Positions 43,891 to 57,467 of a DNA stretch of 64,000 nucleotides are shown here, piece after piece (the stretch's first letter is position 1; each line of letters begins with the position of its first letter). Made by a program: the position numbers and the translations under genes. Origin of the DNA: Cephalopachus bancanus (lineage: Eukaryota; Chordata; Mammalia; Primates; Tarsiidae); the NCBI GenBank assembly GCA_027257055.1, contig JAPVLO010000123.1, forward strand, positions 1,798,001 to 1,862,000, read 5' to 3'. Below the pieces are notes generated by a model. That model was not told the origin of the DNA and searched no databases. It saw nothing but the letters and a program-made list of their open reading frames with translations.

Positions 43891-45224
43891 TCACTGGGGA
43901 GTAGGCGACACCAAGGTTTCTGGCTAGGCTGGTCACAGTGTGTGGGCCAGGTACAGGGTTTCTGAGCACTGCTTGGTGCACACTCCTAGGGCGACCTTTG
44001 GCTGTGCTGCGGAGGGCAGGGTTGTTTGCCCGTGGTGTGTGGTGATGCCAAGTCCTGCTGGTCCTTCCCAATTCCCCCAGATTGCCGCCACCCACACCCT
44101 GGGTGTTCCGGGAGCCTGGGGAGCCTGTCATCTCCCCACCCCTTCCTGGCTACTGTCCTCAACTTTGCCTTTCTCGGGTGCCGTGTGCAACCCCAACTCT
44201 TGCTCAGCGCCATGGTCTGCAGGAGTTGGGGAGCATAGGAGGGAGTTATGTGCAAAGAAATCTGGGGAGGATGTGACATTCAGAGTCCCACCTGGCCTGT
44301 CCCAGTCGCCACTGCAGTCCGTCACACACATTTCCTCTTGACACAGCAACGTGCCAGACACAGGGTTCTGCCTCGCTCCCTTCCACTCTCACTGGGCGAA
44401 TTCGTGGGCATACCTGTCCTGGTCCTACTTACCTAAAACCCTCCGAGATCTCCCCCTGGCAGAGCTGGTCCAGTGACTCCCGAACAGTAGTGCTACAATA
44501 TGGGATGTCTCAGAAGAGGGGTTCCTTAGCTGACATGCAGACCCTGCCTAAAATAAGACAGCAAACTGGCTGAGTAGCCAAAACCTGTAGTCACAGCTAC
44601 TCTGGAGGCTGAGGTGCAGCATCTCTGAGGGCCTCCTGGAGGAGCCGTGGGGGGAGCCCTTTGGGTTGCCTTGGCGAGTGCCGAGCTGTGGGCCGGATGA
44701 TTTCCTGCTTCCTCACGGGCACCCCCACACTCGGGGTTCCGGGAACCCACTCCCCGGTGCTCATGGCAGCCAACCCTTTCCCCACTCGCTGTCCTTGGCT
44801 TTTTCCGGGTCTGTGTGCAACCCTGGCCTAGTGCTCATGTCCCTGGATTGACCTGAGCAGGGAGGGCAGGAGGGAGTTGTGTGCAAAGGACAGACCTGGG
44901 TTGTGGCCTTGGCCTTCCACTCCTCCCAGCTCAGCACTGGGGTCCTCACCCCCACCATCATCCTCCCTCTGGTTCCTCTGGTTCACAGCATCCAGTGAAT
45001 TTGGTCGCCTCTCTTCCTTGAATCCTCCTGTCTGAGGGGATGTGTGAGCGCATTTGTCTTTGGTCCTGCTTTGCATATTCCCCACAGCATGAGGAGATCT
45101 GCAGTAGTAGACATATATACATCATGCACGTTTACACATACACACATGCATAATTTTCTGACTATCTTCTTTATATGGAACAAGACTGGTTTTCATTTTC
45201 AGTGGTGGTCAAGAGTTTGCCTCC

Positions 45225-45435
45225 CTCCCTCTCCAGCCCTGCCCCCTCCCTTTCTTCCCCCAACCCTTCTTTCTTTCTTCCTTTCTTTCATTCTTTTTCT
45301 TCCTTCCTTCCTTCCTTTCTTTCTTTCTTTTTTTTCTTTCTTTCTCTTTCTTTCTTTCTCCTTCCTTCCTTCCTTCCTTCTTTCTTTTCTTTCTTTCTTT
45401 CTTTCTTTCTTTCTTTCCTTCCTTCCTTCTTTTCT
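45225..45435. repeat. Long (CTTT/CCTT)n microsatellite
   Basis: About 200 bases of nearly pure pyrimidine. It is expanded compared with 30080-30140 and 50885-50985. Confidence 0.9.
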
Positions 45436-45439
45436 GATG

Positions 45440-45655
45440 TCTTGCTCTAACAGGCTAGACTGAGGTGGGCATGATCATAGCTCAATAGACCTTTGAATTC
45501 CTGGACTTTCCTACATAAGCCTCCCCAGCAGTTGGGAATACAATTCCTGACCACCATGCCCAGCTAATGAAAATTTTTTTTGTTGTTGTTGTTAAAGGCA
45601 GTGTCACTCTTGGCCGCAATCAATCCTTCTGCCTCGGCCTCCCAAAGGGCAAAAG
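45440..45655 (-). repeat. Old Alu SINE
   Basis: Paralogous to 30150-30400 and 51000-51225, with an internal deletion. Confidence 0.6.
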
Positions 45656-47763
45656 TTTCCTTTCAATAGAAATATAATTGAGAATATATTAACCATTTTA
45701 ATGTAAAATGTTAAGTAAAACATACAGGTGGTAGCAGAAACAGCAGTCATTCTGTATCTGACGTGAGGCACAAAATCTTGCTCATCACTTTATTACCCGA
45801 GTGTTGACAGCAATTTTGTGGGAAGAGTAAATATTCTCTTTGACCGCAGGTCCACATGTTCACGTGGAGCCTGGAGACACAGCTGAGCACACCAGGCTTG
45901 GCTGCTTGGTCTGTAAGTAAATATCCCCTATGCCATGTAAAATGACTGAAAGGCAATAGCCAATATGTAAACTACTTACCACTTCCCAAGCATCTTCTAA
46001 GTTGCTAACATGATGAAATCATTAGATCATACAAGCCAGAAGCTGTTATTATGCCACTGAGCCACAGAGAGACTGTGACATGCAGCTAAAAGTGACAGAG
46101 GTAGGATGTGAATTCATGTTTGCTGACTGCATCACTAGGTTCTCACCCACCACCCTGTGCCAACAAGTCATGTGGGAGATGAGGGCACTGAAAGTTGCTC
46201 CACTGGAAGGAGCACCGAGCTGGCAGTCAGATTCCTGTGCATGGCTGTGACCACTCTAGGCCCCTGGTCCTTTTTATCAAGCCAAGAGCAAAACTGATCC
46301 ATCAACAAAGGCCCTGACAGCTTTGACCTGACACAGGCAGGGTTTAGCCTCCAGTGACACCATGAGCTGCCAGCTGAGGCCAAGGTGACAGGGCAGGTTT
46401 ATCACAGGTTCATTCATCCATTTACTTTGGAGCTGTGTGACCTTGGGCAAGTTGCTTAACTACTGTGGCAGACAACACAAGCACTCCAGCCGCGACATAT
46501 TTGCTGTCCTAGTTTGAGGCCTGTGGCTGGAATTCATGAGATCTGCTGACATGAATGGTGGGAAAGACCTATGTCTTTTCTAGTGCTGGGCAGCGTCTCA
46601 TGGAAGAGGACATTCTGCACCCTCCATACTCCTCCTGGCACCGAGTCAGCCAGGCTGCAATCCCACTTTCAGCACACACTGCTGAGCAATGCTTCCAGAC
46701 TTTGATTACTTCCTTTCTCCAGGAGCTCACTGGGCTGTCACTGGACTCATTCTCCAAGCAAGCCAGTGTAGCGAGAATGAGCATGATTACTACAGTTTAT
46801 TAAATCCGAGCAATAAGCCAGGCCATTCTCTCTTCTAACCCTCACACTGAGATATAATCTTCTTTCTGTAAATGAGGAAATGGAAGCTCAGAGAAGTTGA
46901 GTTACGTGTGCAAGTCACATAGCCAGTAAAAGCGGAAGTTGACTGTGAAAAATGGCTTCCTGTAACCAAAGACCATGCACTTAGCACAGGATGCCTTCTG
47001 AACTCTCTCCTTCACAAGGAAGCAGTGGAAGTGTGGTCCTGACTTCTAGGCTATCAGACTCATCTTTCTCTTTGATTGAACATTAAGTAACACTTCCTCA
47101 ACAAATAGCCAGGGGAACTAACATTTGGCATTAATGGGTCATCCAAGGCATCGCTCCTTCCAACTGAACTCCACCCAACACTCCACCATGAGGCTCGCTT
47201 GAGCAGACAGGAAATACTTCACTGGAACCCATGGTCATGTACATTTTATCTGGAAGGCAATTTCCCTCAAATTCTTAGTCACTTTGGTAGTTTGAAGTGG
47301 GCAAGAGCTGGAAATGGACAGAAGAGAAAATTCAGTCTGACCTTGGGAAGATTACCCAAGATTTACAGCCAAGTCACAACAGAAAGCTCTCAGGGTCAGT
47401 GAGTATCCTGTCAGTGGCACCGGGCAGGCCAAGCCTGTGGGTTTCTTATAGGGATACCCTGGCCTGTGCGACTGAAGACATGTGTGGTCCATATACTGGG
47501 GGTGTCTTTTGTTTCCCATGTGCAGTGCACATCATTGATGAGCATTTGTGCAGGGGTGGTAATGCTTTAATTTTTCTGTGATTTCTTCATATAATTATGT
47601 AAGTTTTTTTCTGCTGAATCTAAAAGTGGATTTTGTATTTTGTGCTTCATTTTGTGATCTCCATAATTAATATCATTTCATTTACCAAGGTTTAGATCTG
47701 CAGTAGATAGAAAATAGTGGTCTCAGTTTAAGAAGTCCAGTGTAGGATTTAAGAAGCTGAGGA

Positions 47764-48050
47764 AGCCGGGCTCAGTGGCTCAGCCTGTAATCCTGTGCCT
47801 TTGGGAGGCTGAGGTGAGTGGATTGCCTGAGACCCACCTGGGCAGCGAGACCTCATCTCTACAATAAATCAAAAAATCAGCCGGGCATGGTAGTGCGCGC
47901 CTGTAGTTCCAGCTACTCGGAAGGCTGAGGCGGAAGGATCGTCAGAGCCCAGTAGGTCGAGGCTGTGGTGGCCGGGAGCGGCCACTGCACTCCAGTCTGG
48001 GCGACAGAGTGAGACTCCAACTCAAAAACAAACAAACAAACAAACAACAA
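47764..48050 (+). repeat. Alu SINE, full-length dimer, young
   Basis: Starts gccgggctcagtggctcagc and ends in an (AAAC)n tail. The duplication aagaagctgagg lies at about 47751-47762 and 48051-48062. The paralog near 32760 has the empty site. Confidence 0.9.
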
Positions 48051-48087
48051 AAAAAAGAAGCTGAGGAGTGGACTCCACCCCCGTAGT

Positions 48088-48385
48088 CATTTTTTTGGGT
48101 GATAGTCTCTCTGTTGCTCAGGCAGGAATGCAGTGGCATGCTCACATCCACCACAGCCTCGACATCCTCAGCTAAGGCGATACTTCCACCTCAGCCATCC
48201 AAGTAGCTGGAAACACAGATGCACGCCACCACACCTGGCTAAATTTTTAAAAAATTATTGTAGATACGAGATTTTGCCAAGTTGTCCAGGCTGGTCTTGA
48301 ACCCCTCAGCTCAGGCAATTCTCTTGCCTGGGCCTCCCAAAGTGCTGGAATTACAGGTGTGATGCACTGCGTCAGGGTGTGTAGT
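48088..48385 (-). repeat. Old Alu SINE
   Basis: Paralogous to 32795-33090. Confidence 0.7.
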
Positions 48386-48930
48386 CCTGTTCAGGCCTAC
48401 AATACAGTGAGGAAGTAAAGTTGGACCAGAAATCAGAAAATGAAAATGAGAGATGGAGCTGCTTTTCTCCCATATCTGACATGAGTGGGTGGTGATCATG
48501 TATGTCCCGCCTCTCCCAAGTCATCTGAACTTATAGAAGATGATGCTCAGAGAGATAACCTGGCTTGCATGAAGACACTCATATTGTTCTGATCTGGAAT
48601 CCTAGTCCCCAGTGGTCACAGTATCCAGTCCCTCAGCCAAGCTCCATGGATCCTCACTTTTCCCAGAGGAAGCCTGTGTGCAAACCCAGCCTAGTGCTCA
48701 CATCCCTAGATGGAGTGCAGCCCAGGAGCGCAGGAGGGAGTTGTGTGCAGAGGACAGTAAGGCTCACATGTAACCCTTACTCTCTGGCCCTCCTGCCTCA
48801 CACTTCTTGTCCTTGTCTCCACTGCACCGAGGACACAGGTCTCAGCAATCCCAGATCAATCCTCCATCCCAGTCCCTTATTTCCAAGGCACACAAAGGAA
48901 ATCAGATTTAGAATCAAAGGCAGAAAAGCT

Positions 48931-48936
48931 TTTATT
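48931..48936 (-). terminator. Poly(A) signal of locus 10
   Basis: AATAAA on the minus strand (AATAAAAG context), 116 bases after the stop codon. A 3' UTR of about 130 bases would be usual for metallothionein mRNA. Confidence 0.7.
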
Positions 48937-49051
48937 ATAATTCACATATTTTATAGAAAAATAAATGTAACAAAGGCGTCAGGATTGTACTTAAAAAACA
49001 CACATTTATACACGTTGCTCCACCTGCACCTGGGATCAGGGTCCCCCAACA

Positions 49052-50106
<1,055 letters not shown>

Positions 50107-50188
50107 GTCGAGCCCAGGCGAGGCGACAGTTACAGGAGAGAGGGAAGAAGCAGGTAGGAAGCTGGTGGAGTCCGGGAGGCGGCTGCTC

Positions 50189-50277
50189 CTTTTATGGGCA
50201 GGGGAGGGAGCCGGGCGCAGAGGCTCCACCCGGGCCTTTGCACCCTCCGCTCCAAGTCCCGTGACGGGCTGTGTGCA
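50189..50277 (-). promoter_or_regulatory. Promoter of locus 10: TATA-like box and three MRE cores
   Basis: CATAAAAG (50189-50196) stands at the TATA position, ~85 bases upstream of the ATG. MRE cores fitting TGCRCNC are TGCGCCC (50213-50219, minus), TGCACCC (50239-50245, plus) and TGCACAC (50271-50277, minus). Further cores lie at 50487-50493, 50533-50539 and 50550-50556. A gggcgggg GC box is near 50353. Metal induction through MTF-1 is expected from family knowledge. Confidence 0.7.
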
Positions 50278-50884
50278 GCGGGCACAGCGGGTACAGGATC
50301 TCTGAACCCACTTTGTGCACCGCGCGGGACGCCCCTTTGGCTGCGCTGGGGAGGGCGGGGTTTGCTCCCGACGGCTCCCAGTTTCCACGCCTGCCTCTCC
50401 CTTGCTTGGGGTACCTGGAGCCAACTCCCGGCTGCTGGTGGCAGCCACCCCTAGCTCCACTCGCCGTCCTTCGCCTTTTCGGGCCCGTGTGCAACCCCCG
50501 CCGAGTGCTCACCTCCCCCGATTGGCCTGTGTGAGCGCAGGAGGGAGTCGTGTGCAGAGGGCAGACCTCGGGTGTGACCTTGGCCTCCACCTCTTCCCTT
50601 CTAGGCGCTGCCGTCCACACCCCCACCGGCGTCCTCCCTCTGGTCCCTCCTGTTCACAGCATCCCAGTGAACTCGGTCGTCCTCTCTTCCTTGAATCCTG
50701 CCTCAGGGGATGTGTGGGCGCCTTTGTCTGGGTCCTGCTTTGCATATTCCCACAGCACGGGGAGACCTGAAGAATTAGACACATACCTCGTGTACGAATA
50801 CATTTACATATACACATACATAATTCTCTCTATCTTCTGTGGAACAAGACTGATTTTCATTTTTGGTGGTGGTCCCGAGTTTGC

Positions 50885-50985
50885 TTTCCTCCATCCCTCC
50901 CTCCCTGCCTCCCTGTTTTCTTTCTACCTCCCTCTGCCTCTCTCTTTCTTTCTCTTCCTCCTTTCCCTCCCTCCTTCCTTCCTTT
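50885..50985. repeat. Pyrimidine-rich microsatellite
   Basis: C/T simple repeat paralogous to 30080-30140 and 45225-45435. Confidence 0.85.
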
Positions 50986-50999
50986 CTTGTCTTGCTCTC

Positions 51000-51225
51000 T
51001 CATGCAGGCTGGAGTGCAATACATGTTCATAGCTCAGTGGACCTTTGAACTCCTGTCCTATCAAAGTTGCCTGAGTAGTTGGGACTACATATGCTCAACA
51101 CCAAGCCTGGCTAAATAAAAAATATAATTTTTTTTTGTAGAGACAGTGTCAATTTTGTTGTCCAGGCTGGTCTTGAGCTCCTGGCCTCAAGCAATCCTCC
51201 TGTCTCAGCCTCCCAAAGACCAAGA
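51000..51225 (-). repeat. Old Alu SINE
   Basis: Antisense Alu (caggctggagtgcaatacat ... ctgtctcagcctcccaaag), paralogous to 30150-30400. Confidence 0.65.
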
Positions 51226-51498
51226 GTCTGCTTTCCATAAACACATATTTGAGAATATATTTATCATTTTAATATAAATGTTAAGTAAAATATGGTGCAG
51301 GTGGTAGCAGAAACAGCAGTCATCCTATATCTGACATGAAGCACAGAATCTTGCTCATAGCTATATTACATGGGTGGTTGACAGCAGTTTTGTGGGAAGA
51401 GTGAATATTCTCTTTGACCACAGGTTGACAAGTTCATGTGGTAGATGAGAATGACAGGAGACACAGCTAAGCCCATCAGGCTTGCCTGCTTGGTCTTT

Positions 51499-51575
51499 CT
51501 TTCTTTCTTTCTTTTTTTATTGAAAGATGTGGCTACAATTCAGAGTTAGGTATACAAATGGCTGCTTGGTCTTAA
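51499..51575 (-). repeat. Short retroposed fragment with target-site duplication
   Basis: The flanks ctgcttggtctt (about 51488-51499 and 51564-51575) are direct repeats. The insert has a (TTTC)n/T run on its left, which is an A-rich tail on the minus strand, and shares gaaagatgt...ttaggtatacaa with 12690-12735. It is absent from paralogs near 30660 and 45905. Confidence 0.55.
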
Positions 51576-52835
51576 GTAAATATCCCTTTGCTGTGTTTAA
51601 TGATAGAAAAGCAATAGCTAATATAGAGGTTCCTCAACACTTCCCAGGCATACTTCTCGGTTACTAACATGATTAAATCATTTGATCAGAAAAGCCAGAA
51701 GCTGATATTATACCACTGAGCCACAGAGAGATTGTGACATGCAACTAAAATTGGCAGAAGTGGTTTGAGCAGCTGATGACAAGATTAACAGAGGAGAAAT
51801 TTCAGCCTGACCTTGGGAGGAACTTCCAAAGTTTTACAGCCAAGTCACGACAAGATGCTCTCAGGAATCAGTGAGTGTCCTGTCAGTGGCACTGGGTTGG
51901 CCAAGACTGAGGCTGCCTTGTAGAAATGTTTTGACCTGTACTACTAAAGATTTGTGTGGCCCATACACTGGGACTGTTGTGCTGCTTCCTGTCTCCACTG
52001 CACGTCATGCGTCATGGATGAACATATGTGCAGGGTTGTAATGCTTTACTTTTTCCATAATTTCTACATACATTTATGAAAGCTTTTTCTGTTGAATCAA
52101 AAAGTGACATCTGTGTTTGTGCTTGATCTCATTATCGCCACAATTAATATTATTTTATATACCAAGGTTTAGGTCTGCAATAGATAGGAAATAGAAACTG
52201 TTGCTTCACCATGAAGTTTGAGAGCCCTGTGTAGGACTTAAGAAACTGAGGAGTTAGACTCCACCCTCTGTACTCACTTTCAGGCCTACAATACATCGAG
52301 GACAGTAAAGTTGGACAGAAAATCAGAAAATAAAAATGCAAGGTGGAGATGTTTTATGCAACATTTGTAATGAGAATGTAGAAATCTTGTATGGTTCTCA
52401 CCTCCCCCATGTGATCTGGACTAATCCTTTACTGATTTACATGAGATGAAGCTAAGAGAGATAGCCTAGCTTGCATGAAGGCACTCGGTTTGTTCTGTTT
52501 TGGGATCCTAGTGCTGGTTGTCCTGGTATCCTGTCCCCTCTCCCCGCTCCATCATGTCTCGCCTTTCTGAAGTTTATGTGGAACCCACGCCTAATACTCA
52601 TGTTCCTCGTTGGTCCTGAGCTGAGGAGCACAGTCACGGAGTGTGTGCCGAGGACAGACCTCGGATGTGACCTTTGCTCTCAGTCCTCCTGCCCTGTACT
52701 ACTTGTCTATGTCTGCACTGCTGCCCTGTCCATCCAGGGCCCAGGTATCTGCACTGCCAGTTCAATCTCTCACCCCAGTCCCTTATCTCCAAAGGCCACA
52801 GAGGAAATCAGAGTCATAATCAAGTCAAAAGAACT

Positions 52836-53036
52836 TTTATTATAATCCACATTTGTACAGAAAAATAAGTGTGGTGAAAAGGTCAGGGTTGTATTAAAGA
52901 AACAATCCACAATTGTATGCCTGGAATCAGGTTCTCCTGTCATCTGATGCAGCAGCTGCCCTTTTCAGATGCCCCTCTTCACACATGCAGCCCTGGGCAC
53001 ACTTGGCATAGCCCATGGGTCAGCTGGAGCTGCAGC
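52836..53036 (-). pseudogene. Metallothionein locus 11 (exon 3 relic only)
   Basis: Exon 3 (52943-53036) is recognisable (gggcacacttggca and an intact acceptor), but it is 94 bases with a net two-base insertion and a lost stop. Intron 2 runs only to about 53097 and then joins class A spacer sequence. Exons 1 and 2 and the promoter are absent. AATAAA remains at 52836-52841. Confidence 0.85.
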
Positions 53037-53099
53037 CTGGGAAGAAAGGGGAGAAAGAGAGATCACAACAGAGTTGACCAGGCACCTCCCTGTCCCTCC

Positions 53100-54780
53100 A
53101 AACGTTCATTCAGACCTTGACTTCTGAGTGTATGCTTTGGGCAGGTTATTAAATTCTCTGGAAGCAGAACAACCTTGTTGGCCCTGCACACTCACCGTCT
53201 CTCTGCTTTGTGTGAAGATCAAAGGACTTGCAGAGGAAGAAAGCATTTTCTGAGTCCAAATGATGGCTAAGTGTCTTTCCTGTAGAGTTTTGTGCAAGAG
53301 ATCATTCACATGCCCTGAGAGCAGATCCACAAGATTCCAGACTTCACATCCAAAGTAAAACCTCCATGCATATGGACCTTTATGGAGGAGGCTAATGGGA
53401 GCTGAAAAGATTTCCTCCCCCCGAAATTTCATGTGGATCACGTAAGCATAATGCCACTGTTTATTAAGCCCTATCCAATTGCCAGGCCAATACCACATAA
53501 AATCCTACACAGAGATATAAGCTCCTTTGTAAAAAGTAGGAAATGGAGGCTCATAGAGGTTCAGCCATTAGTCCAGGCCACACAGTCATTAAGTGGTTAT
53601 TTGGGCATGCTCCAGGACTGTGTGACACCAACACCCATGCCCTTGGCACTGGCTGCTTCCAAAACCCTCTCTTCACACAGGCTTCCTGCAGGCAAGGACT
53701 CCTCTTTCTCTTTGAACATCACCTAGAAATACCTCAACATAAGCAAACGTTGTCATTATTCACAAGACACTGGCCTTCCCGTTTTTCTAGTGAATATCTC
53801 CACACCCTATAAACTGCAGAATCTGCCATGGCCCCTGCATGCACAGAAATGAAGCACTTCAAGGATCCAATCCAATTCATACTTCTAGCCGGGAAAGTGC
53901 TGGGCAATTATCTTAAATACCCTAGACACTTTACTGATTTGAGTTGATCAAGGCAAGAATTTGAAGGAGAAAAAATTTAGCAGTTTCCTTGGGAGGAATT
54001 TCCAAAAATCCAAGCCAAGTCACAACAGGAAGTTCCCAGGGTCCAGAGAGCATCCTCTCAGGGGCACTGGGCAAGCCAAGACCAAGGGTTCCCTGTGGGG
54101 ATTCACCTGTGCTGCTCAAGATATGTGTCCACACACTGGGATCAGTCTGTTGTTTCCAGTTTGCCATCCACATGATTCATGAACATATGAACAGAGATCT
54201 CAAAACTTCAATTTCCAGTTAGTTGTCTATATTTATAGACATTTTCTGGTTAAATGTAACAAGTGGCTTATCATTTGTTCTTTGATATCATGATCTCCAT
54301 CATTAATGTTATTTTATTTACCAAAGTCTAGATTTGGAATCAATGGAAAATAGAACTAATCCTCCACCTTGGAGTCAGAGAAGCCCCTTGTAGGACTCAA
54401 GCAACTGAGAAGTTTGATTTTACCTCTTGTTGTCACTTGAAACCTAAAATCTGTTGAGGAACTGAAGTTGGGCCGGGAAATCAGAGAATACAAATGAGGG
54501 ATGGATGAATATCTATGTCACATTTGCCAAGTGGCAGAGAGTTTCCTCGATGTCCCTCCCTGCCCCCAGTGTTCTAGAACACTGCTCTTCCAATTTGCAG
54601 AAGATGAATCTCAGTGAGCAGCCTGACTTCCGAGGGCACTTAGGTTGTCAGGGTGAACATTTCCATAAGATCCCAGGTATCTGCACTCCCAGTTCAATCA
54701 CCCACCTCAGACCCTCAATTTTAGACATACACATGAAATCAGAGACAGAATCAATTCACTTTTTTCATGGAACAGGGAAT
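53100..54780. other. Truncated class A spacer between loci 11 and 12
   Basis: No gene is supported. The block starts abruptly (cattcagaccttgacttctg) and matches 13205-14830. It contains a MIR-like copy (53455-53605) and ends at the 3' region of locus 12, where no AATAAA is visible at the usual place. Confidence 0.65.
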
Positions 54781-54861
54781 GTAGTAAATGGGTGCATGTA
54801 AAAAATAATCCAGGTGTATACAAGTTGCTCCATCTCTACCTGGTGTCTGGGTCTTCGGACA

Positions 54862-55905
54862 TCAGGCACAACAGCTACACTATTCCAATGCATCTTTGTA
54901 GACACAGGCATGGACACACTTGGCACAGCCCATGGGGCAGTAGGAGCAGCAGTTTGGGAAGAAACAGGAGAGTGGGAGGTCAGAACAAACTTGACCAGGC
55001 ACCTCCCTGCCCCACAGAGGCCTGGCACAAGCCCGCTCCCAGTCCCAGAGGACCCTTTGAGTTCATGATGGCTCATCTCTGTCAGGAGACAACTGGTGAA
55101 ATTTAGGATGAGAGTCTTTCTGCGAAAAACCTGCCAAGGCTTAACTGAGTCCAGGACAGGGAAGATTGGGAGGCAGAAGAAGACCTACAGAAACATAGGA
55201 ACCTAGAACTATTCCCTATCTGTTTCCCAGTGCACAGACTCAGAGCCAGCTCCAGGCCTCCTCCAATCTCAGCCTGGTCCCAGGCTCCCACGAAAGTCCC
55301 CCACTGACTCTTCTTGCAGGACGTGCATCTGCACACTTTGCACGTGCAGGAGCCAGAGCAGGCGCAGGAGCCACCTGCAATGAAGGAAAGGACAGTGAGC
55401 ACTGAGGGTCATGCAGGTGTTGGGTACAATCCTTCACATGCTCCATGCTCTATGCACTGAGGAAGCCTGGTGACTCTTGTTCCTCTCAGGCAGAAGGAAG
55501 TCTAACCCACTCTTCAGGTTAGGTTGGGCAGTTGCCACCTTGATTGTATTCCACAGGGCTTTATGTCAGGAATCCATAAGATTCCATGTCCCTGCCTGCC
55601 AACAGCTGAAATGCTAGACAGAGCACTGGGGCCTTGCCCAACTAGGAGACAGGGAGCAGGGCCATCTGAGCCTCTATCCTGTAGCCTCAGAAATGGAAGG
55701 GAGTGAGAAGATGGGAATGTTCTAAGTGGTGATGAAGGTGCTTGGTCGGGAAGAAAGCACAAGAAATCCAAAGAAAAGGGAACACTAGAGACCGAACTCT
55801 AAATGAGCCCTCCTCTAGCAGCCTATCCTCTGGCAAGAAACTGGAGACACTTAGGCCAGAAACTCAGCCTCCCATACCAACGGCACAGGAGCAGTTGGGG
55901 CCCGT
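54862..55905 (-). pseudogene. Metallothionein locus 12 (ATG changed to ACG, broken exon 3)
   Basis: Exon 1 (55878-55905) has ACG at the start position (plus-strand cgt, 55903-55905). Exon 2 (55309-55374) is intact (GGSCACSGSCTCKVCRC then TSCKK), with a usable GT donor (GTCAGT) and a good acceptor. Exon 3 (54862-54953) has lost its acceptor AG (now AA) and has TAG at the conserved Lys before CSCCA. The TATA position is TATCAAG (55996-56002) without an MRE core. Confidence 0.88.
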
Positions 55906-56004
55906 GACAATCCAGGTAAGGCTGGAGTTCCAGGCGAGAGCAAGGAGGCAGTGGGGCATGTGGGACCCTGGTGGAGCATGGGAGGACACCAGTCTCTTGA
56001 TAGC

Positions 56005-57402
56005 CAGGGGAGGGGTCCAGGCACAGAGGTCCCACCATGGCCCTTTCTCCTGCCCTGCCAATTCTGAACCACTCGCTGTCCTAGCCTGGGCTGTGCTCAG
56101 CGGACAGGTAAGGCAGGTCAAGGGTCCCCCTCACCCATGCCCTGCGTACATCCTGGTGCCTTGTGCTGGCGCCAACCTTTTTAGCTGCTGTCACAACGGA
56201 GGGCCTGAGGGCCTGTGGCCAGATGTCAGGTGGCCTCCATGCTTCCCTGGGAACCCTTTCTGCAGATTGCATCCATTCTGGTCCCTGGGCTTTCAAAGAA
56301 CTCAGAGCCGGATTATCTGGGAATCCCCACCCCCAGGCCTGCACTTTTGTCTTCAGCTTTCTGCTTCCCAGGGTCTGCATGCAACCTCAGCATCATGCTC
56401 ACGTTTCTTGATAGATCCTAGACATGGAGTGCAGGGAGGAAGTTGTGTGAGGAGAACAGGCTGTTGTTGTGACCTTTGCCTCATATGCATGGCCTGTCCC
56501 TATTTCCACCTAGGGCCTTTGGTCACGTTTCCTTCACCCAGTCCACAAGGCAGGCACAGGGTTCTGCCTTCCTCTCTTCCATTTCCTCTCCTGAGAGCAT
56601 TTCTGCACATATGTTTAATCATCTTTTGCTTTAATTTCCTTGGGACTTCCGACAGCCTAGCTACCTCACTGGCATTGGTTGGGCAGTTCCCAAAGCTTTG
56701 GACGCCCCCAAAGGAGGGACCATTTTCCCTGATGCTCCTGACTGACACACTGCACACAGTCCCTGCCAGACCTCATTTAATCACTTTGGCTATTTGAACC
56801 CTCAAAACAATTGTAAATGGGATGCTCTTGATGAACCCGCGTTACTAATCAGACAGCCACAACACAAGGAATACGTGTGACTAGTCCAGGATCAGAGGGC
56901 TTGTACGTGGTCCTGCTGGATCTGAATCCAGCCAGCTTTGAAGGGAAAGAGGTCTATGAAGAAGGTGGAAGACCTTGGGCCTAAATGGTATGTCTTCAGC
57001 AGCTCTTAGTTGCTTGACATCTTTACACTGAAACAAACATCAGGGTCAATCCCAGGAGCAAAAAAAGTGATGCAAAAGGGAAATGTTTAATTTTATTGCA
57101 ACCATGTATGTTATGTTTTCAGTGGTGGTAATGACTTATAGAGGAAGAAAGCTTTTCATCTGCAAATGCTGGCTCAGTGTCTTATCTTATCCTGTAGTGT
57201 TGTGTGCAAGAGGCCATTTACATGCCCATGAGACCGGATCCACAAGATTCCAGATGTTAAATCCACAGTAACGCCTCCATGCAGATGGGCCTTTCCCAAG
57301 GTGGTTAATGGGAGCTAGCAGAATGCTGTCTCCAGAATGTTTATGTGGACCACGCAAGCATAATGCTGCTGTTTATTAAGTCCATCCAATTGCTATGCCA
57401 CT
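56005..57402. other. Truncated class A spacer between loci 12 and 13
   Basis: No gene is supported. It matches 11180-12300 and 16115-17260, then near 57130 jumps to sequence matching 13330 onward, and ends in a MIR fragment (57365-57402). The long plus-strand open frame at 55742-56797 crosses the antisense of exon 1, the promoter and this flank, has no recognisable domain and is not called a gene. Confidence 0.6.
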
Positions 57403-57467
57403 TCCACATGTAACCACCACACCTAAGAACTTCCACTTCCACATGACACCACCACACCTAAGAACTT
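57401..57467. repeat. Direct duplication at a deletion junction
   Basis: Two 32-base copies (57401-57432 and 57436-57467) share cttccacatg and accaccacacctaagaactt. They sit exactly where MIR sequence of the A spacer meets intron 1 of locus 13. Confidence 0.85.

Larger units (their letters stand above)
43891..48915. other. Chimeric B/C intergenic spacer between loci 9 and 10
   Basis: No gene is supported. About 43891-44611 is a class B flank ending inside the Alu monomer (44567-44611). At about 44612 it switches to the distal 5' flank of a class C gene (parallel to 29480 onward), so the MT gene that should lie between them is missing. Further right are a long C/T microsatellite, an old Alu (45440-45655), MIR-like blocks (46020-46140, 46410-46475 and 46800-46990), a young Alu (47764-48050) and an old Alu (48088-48385). 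Confidence 0.7.
50278..52830. other. Class C intergenic spacer between loci 10 and 11, internally shortened
   Basis: No gene is supported. A CpG-rich 5' flank (to about 50700) is followed by a pyrimidine microsatellite (50885-50985), an old Alu (51000-51225), a small retroposed insert (51499-51575) and MIR-like sequence (51700-51760). At about 51763 there is a direct join to sequence that lies ~1.2 kb further along in the paralog (46105 to 47290), so an internal block is deleted. The poly(A) signal of locus 11 is at 52836-52841. Confidence 0.65.

Noticed and set aside
55742..56797. 351-codon open frame on the plus strand
   Set aside because: It runs antisense across locus 12 exon 1, its promoter and G+C-rich flank. 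It shows no domain and no matching frame in paralogous flanks.
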